A model generated the notes under the pieces. The model was not told the DNA's origin, ran no database searches, and saw nothing but the letters and a program-made list of their open reading frames with translations. A stretch of 64,000 nucleotides of DNA from Dactylorhiza incarnata. Taxonomy: Eukaryota > Streptophyta > Magnoliopsida > Asparagales > Orchidaceae. Made by a program: the position numbers and the translations under genes. Positions 1-11,250 of the stretch are shown in pieces; within the stretch, counting starts at the first letter, position 1; every line of letters starts with the position of its first letter. Location of the stretch: assembly GCA_033032865.1 (NCBI GenBank), contig JAWHQI010000028.1, positions 9,567,001 through 9,631,000 on the forward strand, in the 5' to 3' direction.

Positions 1-201
1 TCCCGCGACGGGGGGTGCTGCCCGTGTGCTACCGTGCGCGTGGTAGCGCACGCGCTTGCGCGCTTTGTTTCTGGCGGTTGGCGGTGGAAATCGCAGGCTC
101 GGTTTCTTCGATTCGAGCGACTGCGTGCGGACCGCTGACCACACCTCTCTTTTGCGGGGCTTTCTTTAGGCGCGTCCTAAGGTCTTTACGGGTGTACAAC
201 A
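1..201. mobile_element. Probable right edge of a truncated LTR
   Basis: GC-rich sequence that stops abruptly where homology to the F-box duplicate (48070 onward) begins at 202. It ends in ACAACA, a typical LTR terminus, and is followed by CAACT, which would be the target duplication if its partner lies left of the window. It contains palindromic stretches near 27-62, for example CTACC...GGTAG and GCGCACGCGC, like the U3 arrays of the other elements here. No coding potential is seen. Only the boundary is well supported; the LTR identity is inferred. Confidence 0.35.
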
Positions 202-451
202 CAACTATTTTAGTTTGAGTGGATGTTCTGTCCGATTAGGTGGGCGAAATGACCTTTGGATTGGAGGTGATGCAGTTTTTGTCAAAGAGAACGAGCTCCT
301 CATTGATGTCTCTGAAGCACGATATCTTATTCGATGGAATTTCAAGTCTTGAGCTTGTTGCTGCTATCAGAGAGAAATCCATTGTGAGCACATTGGTCGT
401 TCTTACCCTTATATGGAATCATTGGTCCATCCTGATTTCTTTTTAACATAA
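202..451 (+). pseudogene. F-box gene copy 1, 3' coding remnant (FBA domain C-terminus)
   Basis: This is the last roughly 80 codons of an F-box protein with an F-box-associated domain, read from 203 in the frame that contains NDLWIGGDAVFVKENELL and SYPYMESLVHPDFF and ends at TAA 449-451. In such proteins the F-box recruits SCF ubiquitin ligase and the FBA domain binds substrate. The upstream part was lost where another sequence joins at 201/202. It is nearly identical to copy 2 at 48070-48319. One in-frame TGA (350-352) breaks it, where copy 2 has GGA. Copy 1 in turn has CGA where copy 2 has TGA (48113). It is a relic, not a functional gene. Confidence 0.7.
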
Positions 452-709
452 CCATACCCATATGTGGTTTATTATGAAGTTATGAATGCATTAATATAAC
501 TTATGAACGCATATTGTATGGATTTTGTTGTTATATATGTATTTTGGTTTGTGTTTTCTCATAGAGCATAGTTTTCACAAATATTCACACATAAGTTTAT
601 TATTTTCTTGAATCAAAGTCAAGCCGCTCTAGTGATGAGCTAAATAAGCATAAAATGAGGAACAATGTCAGGAATAAAATTAGGAATTTTGCAAAATCAA
701 TGTTCTTCC
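202..709 (+). repeat. Segmental duplicate of 48070-48590
   Basis: The F-box 3' end plus about 260 bp of downstream flank is repeated at 48070-48590 with few differences. The clearest is a CCCATA microsatellite that has two extra units in the right copy. Homology ends at 709 because the right copy is interrupted at 48591 by Copia-4. The two copies are best explained as tandem F-box genes separated later by retroelement insertion. Confidence 0.85.
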
Positions 710-2222
710 TACATGAACTACATATCTTTGCACAACTACTTGTCGATTATGATAACTTAGGGTTCGTTTGATTTGGCGGTGGCGGTCATGAACGCTGTGG
801 TTATCAATTGTAGTTCGTGAATGCCCGACCTCATCTAAAGGAAGTTCATCCACTTTTATATTCTAAGTTAGTTTTCTTTTATTGGTGGCCGTCATAACCA
901 GTACCATGCCAAACACTTTCTATGATTGCGGCTTTTTTGTCCGTGTCGGGGCGGGGGGGGGGGCTAAGAGCAGGTGTTTGTCATCTGAATATATTCTATA
1001 CATAAGATTGGATCCCAGAATCCTTCTACCTCTATTTCCTTCTTAATTTCTCCCTCCTGAAACATCTATTTACCCTCTATTATCTTCATAATTTCTCAGT
1101 CATACTGTTTGGAGCATACATACGAGTTGTTATTACTCTTGCTTTGATATATCAATGCAAATCTATGTTGAAGAGCCCCTTGAATCCATGAGGATAGACC
1201 GGACGCGACCACCGAGAAATTATCTCAGTAGGTGAAATTTTATATTTAAGGATAGTGGGAGACTCTTGTCAGGCGATTACAACAAATTCCTTCAATTTGT
1301 TGCATGTTGCTTGCGCTCTCACGGATCGGAGGAATCAAACCATCTTAGCTCGAGAGTGAGTTTAGAGCGCAAACAGTCAAAAAGAGAACCAACTGCAGGA
1401 CAACGACACATTTTACGTAGAAAATCCGAAAAGGGAAATAACCATGGGGCAGGATGCTCAGCTCTGATAGAAATCCATTAGTTGTAGTCGATTGCATGAG
1501 TTAGAGTTCTCAGGAGGGTGACAGGTCACCGCTACTTTTACAAGTAACCTGAGAAAAAAGCTTAAGTCTTCAGCAGCGCTCGGGGGACCGATCTCTAGAG
1601 TAGAACTGTTGCAGGTGGAGCTAACGCTGAGTAGGAGAGTAAACATGGAGCCAAGTCTTCGCCGGAAAACCTCAGAGTTCTTCTCCTTTTTTTCTGTCCT
1701 AAAAAATGAAGTCCTGAGCGTCCTTAGAGTAGAACTGTTGTATGGGGGAGATATACAAGAGTTTGAAAACAATACCAGTAGACATGTGACATCCACCAAG
1801 AGAAGGAAATGACTTATCAAAAGGCCAGTGAGTTGGCTATTCTTATTGCCTTACGATCATTCCTGCCAGTAAAGAAATGATAAATAAAGAGATGTATTGA
1901 TTTTGCATATGAATATTGAACGTTGTTTGTTCTTCTGTTTTGTTTTTTAGTAAGTTTATGGCATTAAATGTTTATTTTTTTGTTAGTTCACAAGTTTTTT
2001 TGTTTACAATTTGCTTATTAAGGGATGTATTGGTTGACAATTTTCAGTTTGGTCATTTTTTGATGATTTTAGTGCAGCAAAGAAATGATTAATTGAATAT
2101 TACAGCATTTGATTGGAATATTGGGGATTTTTCTTTTGAGAACTGTAGCTAAAATTAATATATTGATCTAATGAAGCTTTTTTATTTGCTTGTGTAAAAC
2201 ATTAATTTATGCATGATCTCAC
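710..2222. other. Host intergenic sequence, no recognisable gene
   Basis: This is the downstream flank of F-box copy 1 running to the insertion point of Copia-1. Open frames are short and match nothing I know. It holds a poly-G run at about 951-962, two copies of a 16-mer TAGAGTAGAACTGTTG near 1596 and 1725, and AT-rich sequence after 1850. The last five bases (2218-2222, CTCAC) are the target duplication of Copia-1, so this stretch was originally continuous with 17146. Confidence 0.6.
767..925. mobile_element. Possible degenerate MITE
   Basis: The left end, AGGGTTCGTTTGATTTGG, and the right end, whose reverse complement begins GTGTTTGGCATGG and includes TTATGACGGCC, are loosely inverted. 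They resemble the GGGTTCGTTTGG-type ends of plant hAT-like MITEs. The inverted repeats are imperfect and I see no convincing target duplication, so this is a weak call. Confidence 0.25.
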
Positions 2223-3113
2223 TGTTAAATTTTTTGATTTGAATCGTTTAGGAGTAAGCAGGAGTTGCATCAACTGAGTTATAACCAAACAACCACAATG
2301 CCACACAGCAACACAAAAGACTTTATTGAATCACAATACTTGATTATAGTGCGAGACATACATGGCGAGATATGATTCATAAGAATCACGAAGGAGAGAA
2401 GAACAAAACACACCAAAAAACAAATCTGGCTGTTTGACAAGCAGAGACCGCACAGACCGCTCGACTCCAGAGATCGCCCGGCTTGACATGAGACCACGCA
2501 AACAGAAAACAGACAGGCCGCCTGCACTGCAAGATCGCCACATCAGACCGCACGAACTGGAGCTTATTGAATTGAACGAATAACAGCTGTCGCCAGGCCG
2601 CAACTCTGATCGCATAACCGATGAAGGTCGCCTGATCGCTGAGTTCGATGCGAACAGCACAAGAACACCATAAACCAGTTCGCAGACAGACCGCTGCCAA
2701 AATATTTATTCAAGCCGCTGGGAATCACCAAGGAAGGAGACCGCAACCTGCTGACCGCAAACCTGCGAACACAACAAACAGTCAACTCGCTTCTGAGACC
2801 GCCCGACCTCAAAGTTGAGACCGCACGAATTAACCCAGGCTCTAGTTCTTATAGTTCTCGTTATGAATGACGGGCCATGCACCCCTATTTATAGGCGGGT
2901 AGACGGATGTCGTCACCGCACAGGAGATATACAATCACCATCCGTCAGATCGCCAGCGGTCTCACAAAGTAGACCGCGCGATCAAACCACTTGGACAACC
3001 TTCCGTCCAAGACCGCAGATCGCTCACAAGTCGCGCAAACACAAGACCACGCACAAGCCGCGCGGACACAAGACCCTCCTTCCTTAGATCTCCAAGAGCA
3101 AGCCAAGGACAAC
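2223..3113 (-). repeat. Copia-1 3' LTR, first segment
   Basis: It matches the right LTR from 15986 onward until Copia-2 interrupts it at 3114. The LTR resumes at 11251. It contains a minus-strand TATA box at 2885-2894 (CTATAAATAG) and many GACCGC motifs. The split flanks rejoin exactly if the ACAAC duplication is counted once. Confidence 0.92.
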
Positions 3114-3325
3114 TGTTGGAGTTTCTGAGGTGATCTCAAAGCAATCAACAGTTAGTCTTACTACCAACGTAATATGAGCCTATAGGGTCGCACATAAAAG
3201 CGTTTGGAGAAGTTGGAGAAAGGATTGTGTTGGCCTTACTCATATTGGATATGAGTAGAGGACCAATCCTGTGACTGCTTGGAATTAAGTTGAGAATGTC
3301 TCAACGGGAAATCGTTTAAAGGGTT

Positions 3326-3612
3326 TAAACGAATGAGTATTTACTTGACAAATTCGGCTAAAGGGTTTAACTGAACTGCGTCAAATTTGATTAAAGGGTT
3401 TAACCGAATTAGCTTGATTCGACTAATGAAATTCGGCTAATATGATTAACCAAAATTATAAAAGATTCGACTAAAGGGTTTAGTCGAATCATGTCTGTTC
3501 GACGAAAGGGTTTCGACGAAATGATATAGCCGAATTTGTATAGACGAATTCGTCGAAATGGTTTCGCCGAATTTGAGTCGAATTCGGTTATATTGATTAG
3601 TCGAATTCGGCG
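3326..3612. repeat. Palindromic TTCG...CGAA array in Copia-2 U3
   Basis: There are repeated units of the form ATTCGGCTAAAGGGTTTAAC followed by CGAA, plus ATTCGTCGAAATGG and TTTCGCCGAAT variants, each with complementary arms around an A/G-rich centre. The array lies 70-360 bp upstream of the TATA box at 3682 and is repeated in the 3' LTR (about 10385-10672). Confidence 0.85.
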
Positions 3613-3681
3613 AATGTAAATCTGGACAGATATTCTGCTTTTTCCCTCTGGTCTGCGGATAGCCTGATTTATGCATTTTAG

Positions 3682-3690
3682 TATAAAAGG
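3682..3690 (+). promoter_or_regulatory. TATA box of Copia-2 5' LTR
   Basis: TATAAAAGG, about 570 bp into the LTR and just downstream of the palindrome array. The same sequence sits in the 3' LTR at 10741-10749. It is the likely start region for genomic RNA. Confidence 0.7.
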
Positions 3691-4187
3691 GCATGCGATT
3701 TTAGGTTTACGGGACTTAATCTTTTTCGCGATTTAAGACGAGAAGCCGACCGGAACTGTTCCGCGCGAGGGCATCTCGTTCTTCCCATCCGCCGATCATC
3801 TTCTGTCGCCGTTAGTCGCCGTCGTCGGTCGCCGCCTCCTCTGGATCGGACCTAGCAGTCTGTGGGGACGTTGAGAGCTTTCTTCTCCGACCTAGTTCTT
3901 GTATGACAAGAAGCTAGAGTTCTCCTTTTGCTTGTGTGGACTTATGTAGAGGGATCGATCCATTTCGATTCTTGAAGAACTCAAAGGCAGATTTTTGGAT
4001 CTCTCTTTGGAGCACCTTGGTTGAGTGTTGACTCAATCCCGCAAAGGTACTTTGTATTTCCATTTGATTATTCTCTTGAATCATGGAAACCACAAGATCC
4101 GTTAGCTTCTTTTGGGTTGTTCTTGTTATTATTTCCGCTGCGCATATTCGATATGTCATCCCGTTAGGGGTATAGAAAACCCAATAG

Positions 4188-4199
4188 TGGTATCAGAGC
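4188..4199 (+). other. Copia-2 primer binding site (tRNA-iMet)
   Basis: TGGTATCAGAGC, complementary to the 3' end of plant initiator tRNA-Met, lies one base after the 5' LTR. Confidence 0.92.
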
Positions 4200-5255
4200 T
4201 AGGTTGCGGTCATGTGCGTGTAAATTAGGACATTTTGAAGTGTTCTAAATGCCCTAATTTTTTCTTGGAATATCACAAGACCACCGCCAGGGGCGCTGCC
4301 CCTTGGACCCCGTTAGGGGCTCTACCCCTAAGACACCGCCAGGGGCGCGGCCCCTTGGAACCCCGCCAGGAACGCATGTGATTGCGTTGCGATTTTCATG
4401 TTTCAGAGGTTATTTCTCCTCTGCAGTAACCGTCCCTCAAAACGGTTTGTGAAACCAAATGTTTAGATTATTGAATCTGACATGAGAGATGAGCTTGTCT
4501 ACTGCACAAGTGGAGTTGTTGTTCATATGTCCAATGCATGTAAATCTGAAGATTTAGAAGTGTTCTAAATGCTCAGATTTAGCCCTGTTTTGTCAAAGTG
4601 TTGATAGACTGTTTTTGTGCACATCTGGGATGTATCTGGAATGTGAATGTTGTAATTTTATTTTCTGATTGTGCACTGTGATTAAATGTTAATCGTGATT
4701 AAAATGTTAATCACTTGAAATAAAAATCCCTTATCTAATATTAAGTATTCGGATGCCTTTCGATGGATGACACTCTTCCTGCCTCGATCGATGAAGTGTG
4801 GGCTTGCCAAAGCAAGGTGCATTAATCTATCTTGGTAAGTGTGCGAGTGGATAATTGTAATATCCCACTGTCGACATTGGGTCTAACTTAACTAGGTGAC
4901 CTTAAAGGTTCAGTGCCTAGAGGCATAGGGTTGGCATGCTCCATATGATGGATGCGAATAAAGAGTTATTCACCAACCATACAAGAGTTGCATAGTGATG
5001 CAATTGACAAATGTTGTCTACCTAAATAACCGCATTATGAGAGGAACGCCAAAGCGGACTCGTGGTGTTGGTGAAATACGGATCTTGTCAACTAAGAGAG
5101 TAGCTCGCATAAACTCTCCGAATCGATATCAAGGGTTATTGATTTGATTAAAATAGTGGGAGCTCTTTAATAAAAGTCCTTATTAATATTATATAAAAAG
5201 TATTTTGAAATATAGTACTAAAATTTCACTTTGCAAAATTCCTTCTAGAATATCC
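4200..5255 (+). other. Copia-2 5' leader with three GC-rich hairpins
   Basis: About 1.05 kb with no long frame between the primer site and the Gag start at 5256. Three consecutive hairpins occur at 4287-4306, 4313-4331 and 4339-4358. All have AGGGGC...CCCCT cores, and their outer base pairs change together (CC/GG in the first and third, TT/AA in the second). The position fits an RNA packaging or dimerisation element, which is an inference. Confidence 0.6.
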
Positions 5256-6194
5256 ATGGCAAGTGGATCTCACTCCACCCTGTCCCTGAGAGCTATTCTT
5301 GAGAAGGACAAGCTTAACGGGATGAACTTCCTTGACTGGTACAGAAACCTGAGAATTGTTCTCAGGCAAGAGCGCAAGCTCTATGTCTTGGAAGGGGAAG
5401 CCCCTGCAGAGCCGACCGAAAATGCTTTGAGAGCAGATAAAGATGCTTACAAGAAGTATCAAGATGATACCTTGGATGTGGAATGCCTCATGCTTGCTAC
5501 TATGTCCTCTGAGATTCAGAAGCAACACGAGAGCATGTGTGGTTATGAGATAATCGGGCACCTCAAGAAAATGTTCGAGGGGCAAGCCCGGCAAGAGAGG
5601 TTTGACATATCCAAGGCATTGTTTCAGTGCAAAATGGGAGCTCGAGACTCAGTAGGGACTCACATACTCAAGATGATTGGGTATATAGAGAACCATGAAA
5701 AACTGGGTTTTCCCATGGGCCAAGAGTTGGCCACGGATCTGATCCTGCAATCGTTGTCGGACAGTTATGAGCAGTTTGTCTTGAACTATAATATGAATGA
5801 AATAGAAAAGACACTGCCCGAGCTCCTTGGCATGTTGAGAATTGCCGAGAATAACATGATGAAGGTCGAGCCTGCCAGCCCCATATTGATGGTGCATAAA
5901 AGCAAGGGCAAGGCCAAGGGATCTAAGAAGACGAAGATTGGATCTAAGTCTCCTCTTGATCCCAATTCTTCTGCACTGAAAAGGAAAGGTTTGGCTAAGG
6001 AAGGGAAGTGCCACCATTGTGGTAAGGCAGGGCCCTGGAGGTGGAACTGTCCTCAGTATCTAGAAGATCTGCAGAAGAAGAAGGGAAGTATGACTTCCAC
6101 TTCAGGTATTTTCGTTATAGAAATAAACCTTTCTGCTCCTTCATCCTGGGTATTGGATACCCGATGTGGTTCTCACATTTGTATAAATGTGTAG
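5256..6194 (+). pseudogene. gag: Copia-2 Gag and start of protease (broken)
   Basis: The frame begins MASGSHSTLSLRAIL at 5256. I prefer this to an in-frame ATG 51 bases upstream because it matches usual copia Gag starts. The body is a UBN2-type copia Gag core (WYRNLRIVL, then GHLKKMFEGQARQERFD). A zinc knuckle follows near residue 255, CHHCGKAGPWRWNC, where the usual His of CX2CX4HX4C is Pro. The protease motif follows as WVLDTRCGSH, where the family has D-T/S-G, so the catalytic triplet reads DTR. A TAG at 6192-6194 stops the frame. Gag would form the particle, but this copy has damaged RNA-binding and protease motifs. Confidence 0.88.
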
Positions 6195-7774
6195 GAACTG
6201 ACAAGGAGAAGAATGCTGGGTAAAGGAGAGGTAGACCTACGCGTTGGAAATGGAGCAAGAGTTGCTGCTATTGCCGTAGGATTGTAATGTCTTTCATTGC
6301 CCACAGGGCTTGTAATAGAACTAGATAATTGTTATTATGTTCCGGCCATAACTAGAAATATTATTTCTATTTCATGTTTGGACATGATTGGTTTTTCTTT
6401 CGTAATTAAGAACAATTGTTATTCTATTTATAAGAATGATGTTTGTTATGGCGTTGCCCAAATGTTTAATGGTTTATATGTTTTGAACTTAGACCATCCG
6501 ATCTATAACATAGAAAATACTAAAAGACTAAAAACAAATGATTCGAATCCTACGTACCTTTAGCATTGTTGTTTAGGCCATATAAATGAGAAACGCATAT
6601 CCAAGCTCCATAAATATGGACTACTGGACTCATTTGATTATGAATCATTTGATAGATGCGAGTCATGTTTATTAGGTAAGATGACGAAAGCTCCTTTCAC
6701 TAGTTGTAATGAGAGGGCTAATGATATTTTGGTATAATACATAGTGATGTATGCGGACCCATGAGTTCTATGGCTAGAGGTGGGTTCTACTATTTCATTA
6801 CATTTACTGATGATTCTAGTAGATACGGATACGTGTTTCTTATGAAGAACAACTCCGAGACCTTTGAAAAGTTCAAAGTGTTTAAAAATGAAGTAGAGAA
6901 CCAACTGGGAAAAAGGATAAAAGCACTCCAATCTAAACGAGGTGGCGAATATCTGAGTCATGAGTTTCGTGATCATCTGAAAGAGTGTGGTATTGTATCA
7001 CAGCTCACTCCGCCCGGAACACCTCAACATAATGGTGTTTCTGAGAGGAGGAATCGTACCTTGTTAGACATGGTGCGATCGATGATGAGTCATGCAGATT
7101 TGCCCGTTTCCTTTTGGGGTTTTGCTTTAGAGACTGCTGCTCTCACACTAAATCGAGTTCCAACGAAAACGGTTCTAAAGACAACATATGAGATATGGAC
7201 TGGGAAGCGTCCTAGTATGTCGTTCATCAAGATTTGGGGCCGTGAGGCATACGTGCGACGTCAAATGCCTGACAAGCGGGAACCCAAATCGGATAAATGT
7301 TATCTCGTGGGGTATCATTGGGAAACCAAAGGATACTACTTCTACTTGCCGTCTGAGGGCAAAGTGTTTGTCGCAAGGACTGGCCTCTTTTTGGAGAAAG
7401 AGTTCTTATCCAGAAAGACTGCAAAAGTAGAACTTGAAGAAGTTCAAGAGACACAAACAATGAACGAACCGAAACTGGAACCTGAGCAAGGACAACAAGA
7501 AGTTGTAGCTGGAGAGCCTGCTCAAGAAACACAAGTCCTACGTAGATCTGGTAGACCAAGATTTGAGCCTGAGAGATATGGATTTCTCATGACTCAAATA
7601 GGTAATGTGTTGCTTATGGATCATGATGATGAGCCTGCAACCTACCAAGAGGATATGAATGGACCTGACTCCGAGAATTGGCTTGAGGCCATGAAATCTG
7701 AAATGGACTCCATGTACACAAACCAAGTTTGGACCTTGGTGGAACCACCTGAAGGGGTACGACCCATAGGGTGA
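6195..7774 (+). pseudogene. pol: Copia-2 protease remainder, GAG-pre-integrase and integrase (broken)
   Basis: The protease tail (LVIELDNCYYVPAITRNI) is in the Gag frame, followed by the pre-integrase zinc domain (CLGHINEKRISKL, then CESCLLGKM). In-frame stops lie near 6284, at 6561-6563 and near 6732. A frameshift before 6761 leads into the integrase core. The first catalytic Asp is present (HSDVCGPMS), the second is replaced (LQSKRGGEY instead of the usual SDRGGEY), and the Glu is kept (NGVSERRNRT). The C-terminal linker is acidic and Gln/Glu-rich and ends at TGA 7772-7774, just before the KWVFKKK motif that opens reverse transcriptase. Confidence 0.87.
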
Positions 7775-8302
7775 AAGTGGGTCTTCAAGAAGAAGACCGA
7801 CATGGATGGGAATGTACAGACATTCAAAGGTCGGCTGGTGGCTAAAGGTTTCAGGCAAATTCATGGTGTTGACTATGATGAGACCTATTCCCCTGTGGCC
7901 AAGGTGAATTCCATCAGAATTCTACTTGCTATTGCTGCGTATTATGACTACGAGATCTGGCACATGGATGTCAAAACGGCTTTCCTTAATGGAAACCTTC
8001 TTGAGGAAGTGTATATGACACAACCCGAGGGTTTTGTATCTCCAAATGAAGCCACTAAAATATGCAAGTTAAATCGATCCATTTATGGATTGAAACAGGC
8101 TTCTCAAAGTTGGAATCTACGTTTTGATGAGAAAATCAAAGAGTTTGGTTTCATCAAGAACGAAGATGAGCCTTGTGTTTACAAGAAGATTAGTGGGAGC
8201 ATTATTGTCTTCCTGATAGTGTATGTAGATGACATACTGTTGATCGGGAATGACATTCCGACCCTGTAAGTTATTAAGAATAACCTAGGGAAGTGCTTTT
8301 CT
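7775..8302 (+). pseudogene. pol: Copia-2 reverse transcriptase, N-terminal and catalytic part
   Basis: It continues in the integrase frame after one stop. Copia reverse transcriptase landmarks are KGFRQIHGVDYDETYSPVAK, the MDVKTAFLNG motif (first catalytic Asp), YGLKQAS, and the active-site YVDDILLIGN near 8224. A TAA at 8267-8269 interrupts it. Catalytic residues are intact, so inactivation here is by nonsense changes only. Confidence 0.9.
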
Positions 8303-9211
8303 ATGAAAGACTTGGGCGAAGCGACTTATATACTTGGTATTAAGATCTATAGAGATAGATCGAAGAAGTTGCTGGGTTTGACCCAAAGTACATACATTGA
8401 GAAGGTGTTGAAACGGTTCAACATACTTGAGTCCAAGAAGGGATTCTTACCCATGTCTCATGGTGTGAGTCTCTCTAAGGACCAATGTCCAAAATCTTTG
8501 GAAGATAAGGACCACATGAAGTTGAATCCATATGCTTCGGCAATTGGATCAATCATGTATGCAATGTTATGTACTCGACCAGATGTCTCATATGCTTTAA
8601 GCATGACTAGGATGTATCAGTCTAATCCGGGTGATGGTCACTGGATAGCAGTCAAGAATATCCTAAAGTACTTGAGAAGGACTATGGATACATTCTTGGT
8701 GTTTGGTGGAGAGGAAGAGCTCGTTGTAAAGGGTTACACGGATGCAAGCTTCCAGACTGAGAGAGATGACTCAAAGTCACAGTCAGGTTTTGTGTTTTGC
8801 CTTAATGGAGGAGCTGTAAGCTGGAAGAGTTCCAAGCAAGAGACAGTTGCTGATTCTACGACTGATGCCGAGTGTATCGCTGCAGCGAATGCGGCGAAGG
8901 AGGCTGTGTGGATTAGGAAATTCATCAGCGAGCTTGATGTAGTTCCTAGAATTGTTGATCCCGTAGTTCTCTACTGTGACAACAACGGTGCAATTGCAAA
9001 AGCTAAGGAACCTAGATCTCATCAGCGCTCCAAGCACATACTTCGGCGCTTCCATCTTATTCGAGAGATTGTCGATCGAGGAGATGTGAGCATATGCAGA
9101 GTACCGACTGAAGAAAATATAGCGGATCCACTGACAAAGCCTCTTGCGCAAAAGAAGCATGATGGTCATGTTAGATCAATGGGTATTAGATACTTGAATG
9201 ATTATCTTTAG
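8303..9211 (+). pseudogene. pol: Copia-2 reverse transcriptase C-terminus and RNase H
   Basis: This 302-codon frame in phase with the upstream piece holds the RT thumb (MKDLGEATYILGIKI, CTRPDVSYAL) and then RNase H. The RNase H acidic residues are visible: GYTDASF, STTDAECIA and LYCDNNGA. It ends SMGIRYLNDYL, then TAG. This is the most intact part of the element. Confidence 0.92.
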
Positions 9212-10172
9212 TGGGAGCCTTGTGGATTGCATATTGTTAGTGGTTTGTTCATTGGATGAATTGTAAAATGTACTATGTATTTCATTTTATATTTATGGCA
9301 AGTTCTTTTATTATGTCATTTATATCTGTCTGATAAGATTAATTAGCATAATAAATGTCCTTAGAGTGTTTGCTTCCATTGGAATTCAAGTACGTGACTT
9401 GAATGTGAGGATCTATGCTTAAATGAAGCTTCATTCTTAAATGGTCCCTGGTCGAGGTATCATCCTAGAAATTCAGGGCGAGGATGAGACCATAAGACCA
9501 GCATGTGCATTGACTGATGACCGGTTCTCACAGTTCATGATATTGTGATATCAAGTCATCACATGGGTACTTGTTAAGAACATGTTGTACTGGACAGACC
9601 CCCCATGAGACTACTTTGTGGATAGTTATATTAATGTGTCACAAGTAGTTCTCATCTGACAATGGTGTTTGTAGTTCTTTGACCTGAGGTCACAACATTC
9701 ATCAAGTGAGGAAGAGCGTACTTTGATGCCATCTAAAGTCTTCCTTGAGAAAGGTTGATGATAAGGGTCGTTATTGTGTATGGTACGATTCATTTGGGTG
9801 TTTGTGGGTGGACAGATATGGGATTTGTCCTCCTTTATGACAGGAGCTACATCCATGGGTCCCTTGATGGAATGAGACTGAGAAATGCATGGCCATGCTT
9901 GGTTAAGTCAATATATGATATTGAGCTCACCAATTTCAGACGGTCTATTCTAGATCAGGAAATTGGGATTGAACAATTATGAGGGTGACACGGTCCATGC
10001 CTCTAGTTCTATCCGGATGTAAAGGACAAAGGGACATGACAACACTTTTACATTGGTCATGATAGGCTTGTTGAGTTATGAACTCTTATTGCTTGGGTAG
10101 CAATGATGTATTGCTAGATGTCGCTCATTGTTTGTGAGACTTTTGTTGATACTTTGTGATCAAGTGGGAGAC
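9212..10172 (+). other. Copia-2 3' non-coding internal region and polypurine tract
   Basis: About 960 bp without a credible gene, ending in CAAGTGGGAGAC (10161-10172), the polypurine tract that primes plus-strand DNA. The short frames here show no family match. Confidence 0.75.
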
Positions 10173-11245
10173 TGCTGGAGTTTCTGAGGTGATCTCAAAG
10201 CAATCAACAGTTAGTCTTACTGCCAACGCAATATGAGCCTATAGGGTCGCACATAAAAGCCTTTGGAGAAGTTGGAGAAAGGATTGTGTTGGACTTACTC
10301 ATATTGGATATGAGTGGAGGACTAATCCTGTGACTGCTTGGAATTAAGTTGAGAACGTCTCAACGGGAAATCGTTTAAAGGGTTTAAACGAATGAGTATT
10401 TACTTGACAAATTCGGCTAAAGGGTTTAACCGAACTGCGTCAAATTCGATTAAAGGGTTTAACCGAATTAGCTTGATTCGACTAATGAAATTCGGCTAAT
10501 ATGATTAACCGAAATTATAACAGATTCGACTAAAGGGTTTAACCGAATCATGTCAGTTCGACAAAAGGGTTTCGACGAAATGATATAGCCGAATTTGTAT
10601 AGACGAATTCGTCGAAATGGTTTCGCCGAATTTGAGTCGAATTCGGTTATATTGATTAGTCGAATTCGGCGAATGTAAATCTGGACAGATATTCTGCTTT
10701 TTCCCTCTGGTCTGCAGATAGCCTGATTTATGCATTTTAGTATAAAAGGGCATGCGATTTTAGGTTTACGGGACTTAATCTTTTTCACGATTTAAGACGA
10801 GAAGATGACCGGAACTGTTCCGCGCGAGGGCATCTCGTTCTTCCCGTCAGCCGATCGTCATCTGCTGCCGTTAGTCGACGTCGTCGGTCGCCGCCTCCTC
10901 TGGATCGGACCTAGTAGTCTGTGGGGACGTTGAGAGCTTCCTTCTCTGACCTAGTTCTTGTACGACAAGAAGCTAGGGCTCTCCTTTTGCTTGTGTGGAA
11001 TTCTGTAGAGGGATCGATCCATTTCGATTCTTGAAGAACTCAAAGGCAGATTTTTGGATCTCTCTTTGGAGTACCTTGGTTGAGTGTTGACTCAATCCCG
11101 CAAAGGTACTTTGTATTTCCATTTGATTATTCTCTTGAATCATGAAAACCGCAAGATCCGTTAGCTTCTTTTGGGTTGTTCTTGTTATTATTTCCGCTGC
11201 GCATATTCGATATGTCATCCCGTTAGGGGTATAGAAAACCCAACA
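10173..11245 (+). repeat. Copia-2 3' LTR
   Basis: It starts TGCTGGAGTTTCTGAGG, runs collinear with the 5' LTR over the same 1073 bp, and ends CCCAACA. The TATA box is at 10741-10749. The target duplication ACAAC follows at 11246-11250. Confidence 0.94.
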
Positions 11246-11250
11246 ACAAC

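Larger units (their letters stand above)
3114..4186 (+). repeat. Copia-2 5' LTR
   Basis: It starts TGTTGGAGTTTCTGAGG and ends CCCAATA; the 3' copy ends CCCAACA, so the terminal CA has mutated here. A TATA box, TATAAAAGG, lies at 3682-3690. Upstream of it, 3326-3612 is packed with TTCGNNN...NNNCGAA inverted motifs. Confidence 0.93.
3114..11245 (+). mobile_element. Copia-2: Ty1/copia LTR retrotransposon nested in the Copia-1 LTR
   Basis: Complete 8.13-kb insertion with 1073-bp LTRs (3114-4186 and 10173-11245) and target duplication ACAAC (3109-3113 and 11246-11250). The primer site TGGTATCAGAGC (4188-4199) and polypurine tract (10161-10172) flank a plus-strand gag-pol. The two LTRs are equal in length and visibly very similar. 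Even so, gag-pol has at least five in-frame stops, one frameshift, and lost Gag, protease and integrase key residues. It and the small TRIM are the only clearly plus-strand elements in the window. Confidence 0.95.

Noticed and set aside
240..446. A separate 68-codon plus-strand gene, with a near copy at 48108-48314
   Set aside because: It is the shifted frame of the F-box 3' end; the correct frame gives recognisable FBA sequence in both copies.
951..962. Poly-G run as a G-quadruplex regulatory element (also 27613 and 54871)
   Set aside because: Single homopolymer runs that vary between LTR copies (18096 versus 27613; 48617 versus 54871) are more likely replication or sequencing length variation.
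1458..1820. A 120-codon minus-strand ORF in the host stretch
   Set aside because: No family resemblance and no start context. The plus strand also has overlapping open frames, as expected by chance.
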